Shown piece after piece: positions 61,590 through 64,000 of a stretch of 64,000 nucleotides of DNA. A program made the translations under genes and the position numbers. This stretch comes from Bryum argenteum (Eukaryota > Streptophyta > Bryopsida > Bryales > Bryaceae): the NCBI GenBank assembly GCA_037043015.1, contig CM073328.1, positions 3,211,409-3,275,408 on the forward strand. The letters run 5' to 3'. Each line of letters begins with the position of its first letter. The first letter of the stretch is position 1. The notes below the pieces were generated by a model. The model ran no database searches. It saw only the letters and a list, made by a program, of their open reading frames with translations, and had not been told where the DNA came from.

Positions 61590-63259
61590 TGCCTGATATA
61601 CCTGATTACAGTTCAGATAATAGATTAGCACTTCGCAAGCTCATCAGCTGCTAAAGAGAGCAAGCGAGATGATATACATGACACTTTGGATGCGGCAGCT
61701 CACAAGGATAGATTTCTAATGTGTGCCACAAACGAGATTGCCCTCAACGATTCGTCCGCCTCTTGCGATCTTCGGTACGGAGTTGGTATGAATCTTTTCA
61801 ACGAACTATGTGGCAAGCCATCATCGCCGAGCACGAGCGAATTTAGCAGTACGCATAATGAATTAGAATCTTGACCTCCGACGACGTATTCTAACACCTT
61901 GCACAGGATCAAATTTACGAACACCGCTCTGTATTGCCGCAAGAGAAATGGCAACTAACTGTACCGTCAACGAACTATCAGTTTTATACTGCAAGCAATA
62001 TCATGCTCTCCGCGTGCTGCATAGCGTCTGTATTGTAGAAACAAACTAAAAACATTTCCACCTTATACCTATTTTTCCAGGAATGATCCGATCATGCTCT
62101 TGAGATGGTTAGAATGATTTTCCATCCTAGCTCCAACTTCCGATGGCATCAGCGCACTTCACCTCCACCGTGGTAAGTCCATGCACGTGTTCTTGTGTCG
62201 CAAGCTTTTATGATCCTCAAGCCCTCTCGACTTCAAGTTAACCCCTCCAAAGCCCAAACTCAAAAGCATATATATGTAACACCTTACTAGTTGTGCAGAC
62301 ACACTCCATCACCTGAATACAAATCAGAAATCAAGACTTTACTTTCGCTGATTACCTTCACTTGTAGAATTTTGATTGCGCAAAATTTTCCTCAAAAGCA
62401 CTCCAGGGAGTCTTACGACACTGACCTGAATTTCATGAAATGTACTCAGATACACATACAAGAACCGACTGCTAGCTAGGCCATCACAAAGAAACAACAA
62501 TATCCTTGTCGTACATGCAACCTACGTGATCAATCTCTTGTCTCTTTCAAGAAGGACAAATGCTTGTCCTCTTTGTTTCTCACCTACCTCCCTCTAGCGC
62601 ACCAACTCACGAAACAGGAACTGTACGTTTACGTTTCCCAGCAAGCCACCCTATAAGATTCCTGACTTAATGTGCAGAATTAAATGATGCTGCAACGTCT
62701 ATGCCTGAAACCACTTGTAGCTACTGCAAATCTCTCTAGACGTATTGAAACTTTAGTTTAGCGGGGTTTCGCAACAAATTAAATTTCGCTTCGTACGTTT
62801 GTGCTTTAAACCTTAGAGAATAAACACATATCACCGCACCTCCGCAATCCTACTTCGATCGATTCATTACGATATTCCTAAGTAATAAAATCTTTGCCAA
62901 GAAATTTATTGCTGTATTATTTTTTCTTAGCTCCCTGATCGAACCTACCAGGCGATCAAAGGGATCCATCCACAGTATCTCCTAGTAACCTTCTTGCACA
63001 GTCACTTACAAAAAATCGATTGAGATCCGCCTCCCAGCACATTTCTAATTGATCCTTACTCCTACAACTAGTGCACTCTCTCTCTTCTTAGATCCAAGAT
63101 ACACGCTAAAGAAATTAAAGCACATCATTTTCCTCCACAAATAAAAGGTTCATACGCCTCATTACCGTCACAGATATCGATCAAAACCTCCTCTAGCGCA
63201 AGGATCACAAAGCAAGAATCTCCACCCTTGCAATTTTCGCGATAGATCCCATTCCAATC
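61590..63259. other. 5' flank of the WSD gene, no other gene seen
   Basis: Likely contains the WSD promoter and 5' UTR. The frame 61700-61954 on the minus strand has no family resemblance. No RNA gene or clear promoter box can be defended. Confidence 0.5.
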
Positions 63260-63352
63260 GAATTCAAAATGTCGAACTTAATTCCTAAGCAATTCACAAG
63301 ACGTCTGTCAAATCTTTCCTATTCACATGGCGACGTACCTTGTTGCAAGAAG

Positions 63353-64000
63353 CGGTAATTACTGAACAATTACAGTCAAGTTAATCCGACTCTTCGCATT
63401 ACGCCATGGGATGTTTCTTGCTTTCGCGACAGCGACTCGATCCTGCGCTAACAATTCATGAAGTACTGCAATGTTTTCAAATGTTTTCAATGTTTTCAAT
63501 GTTTTCAAATGCTTTCAATCATTAACGAAAATCGGCCGGCGAAAGCACGTAAGGTATCTTTCCTACTGTACACAAATCAGATGCATCCACACCGCCACGC
63601 ACAGCCTTCTTCATAGAAACTTACTGGCGATCATGAATCAGTACCAGCAAATCATTATCCTCTCCTCTCTCTTCGGGAGACTTCTCCCTTGTTTCTTTAA
63701 CTAATCAAGGCAGCAATCAACGCGATCCTTAAGTACACAATTCATGAAGTATTGCAGCTTCAAATCTTTAAAGTATTAACAAGAATTAGTAGGCAAAGTA
63801 ATAAGATAGTGCATAAGGTGTCTTTCTGCACAAATCAGATGCATACGCACACATTCATGGAAACTTACCGCCGATCAGTGATCGGTAACAGTCGAATCAT
63901 TGTGCTTCCCTGTGCACCACGTCATGGGAGATTTCTTGCTTGTTTCTTACACGGCTCAAGGCAGCAACTAGCCGATCCTGCGCACACGATTCGTGAAGTA
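63353..64000. repeat. Large tandem repeat, at least three units of roughly 250-280 bp, running off the window
   Basis: Each unit ends with a GATCC(T)-rich string followed by ACAATTCATGAAGTA or ACGATTCGTGAAGTA, at about 63448-63465, 63737-63751 and 63986-64000. Other shared strings are CACAAATCAGATGCAT (63570 and 63830), CAAGGCAGCAA (63707 and 63958) and CATGGGATGTTTCTTGCTT / CATGGGAGATTTCTTGCTT. Copies are clearly diverged. Confidence 0.8.
63467..63520. repeat. AATGTTTTC microsatellite-like array
   Basis: About five units of AATGTTTTC / AAATGTTTTC inside the larger tandem repeat; it appears in only one of the large units. Confidence 0.85.

Noticed and set aside
1..64000. tRNA or rRNA genes
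   Set aside because: I looked for GGTTCGAATCC-type box B with a matching acceptor stem and for rRNA core strings and found none; a tRNA-specific scan could still find a diverged one.

Overview
The window looks like nuclear DNA of a land plant or close streptophyte relative. It carries five spliced protein genes with GT-AG introns, and several belong to plant families: a SAWADEE chromatin-reader protein, a WSD-type wax ester synthase and a plastid-targeted methyltransferase. Intergenic DNA is AT-rich and full of transposons and minisatellites. A RAD54B-type helicase beside these families, with fairly compact introns, makes me favour a non-flowering plant such as a bryophyte. That is an inference; the species cannot be named from the sequence.

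Layout, left to right. 1-5.6 kb: repeats, a small CACTA-type MITE, an orphan 189-codon frame and a poly-A/C tract next to a GC-rich island. 5.6-11.6 kb (+): RAD54B-like recombination helicase, 20 exons. 12.9-15.8 kb: a complete but internally deleted hAT transposon with an 8-bp target duplication. 17.3-19.9 kb: a Tc1-type (DD34E) transposon with about 575-bp terminal inverted repeats, inserted in a TTGTACAA palindrome. 20-27 kb: gene-poor, with a second copy of the CACTA-type MITE. 27.6-35.5 kb (-): TFIIIC TPR subunit (GTF3C3/TFC4 type), 19 exons, with repeats at both ends of the gene. 36.8-37.8 kb: two MITE-like elements, one with piggyBac-like TTAA/CCC ends. 37.9-42.2 kb (+): plastid-type METTL7-like methyltransferase, 7 exons. 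44.3-49.1 kb (-): a SAWADEE / AT-hook / RRM protein, 4 exons. 49.4-49.8 kb (+): a possible divergent small gene. 49.8-58.6 kb: no gene seen; a 1-kb 29-bp minisatellite, a purine-rich minisatellite, poly-A tracts and two inverted-repeat elements. 58.6-61.6 kb (-): WSD-type acyltransferase, 7 exons. 61.6-64 kb: 5' flank and tandem repeats running off the end.

The genes do not form a pathway. They cover DNA repair, RNA polymerase III transcription, small-molecule methylation, chromatin reading and surface lipid synthesis. All exon boundaries below were read by eye. They were chosen so that splice sites, reading phase and family-specific residues agree; in each of the five models the summed exon length is a multiple of three. 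The most interesting items are the SAWADEE-RRM domain combination, the DD34E Tc1 element with long repeated TIRs, the RAD54B N-terminal domain in a plant, and the possible piggyBac-type MITE.
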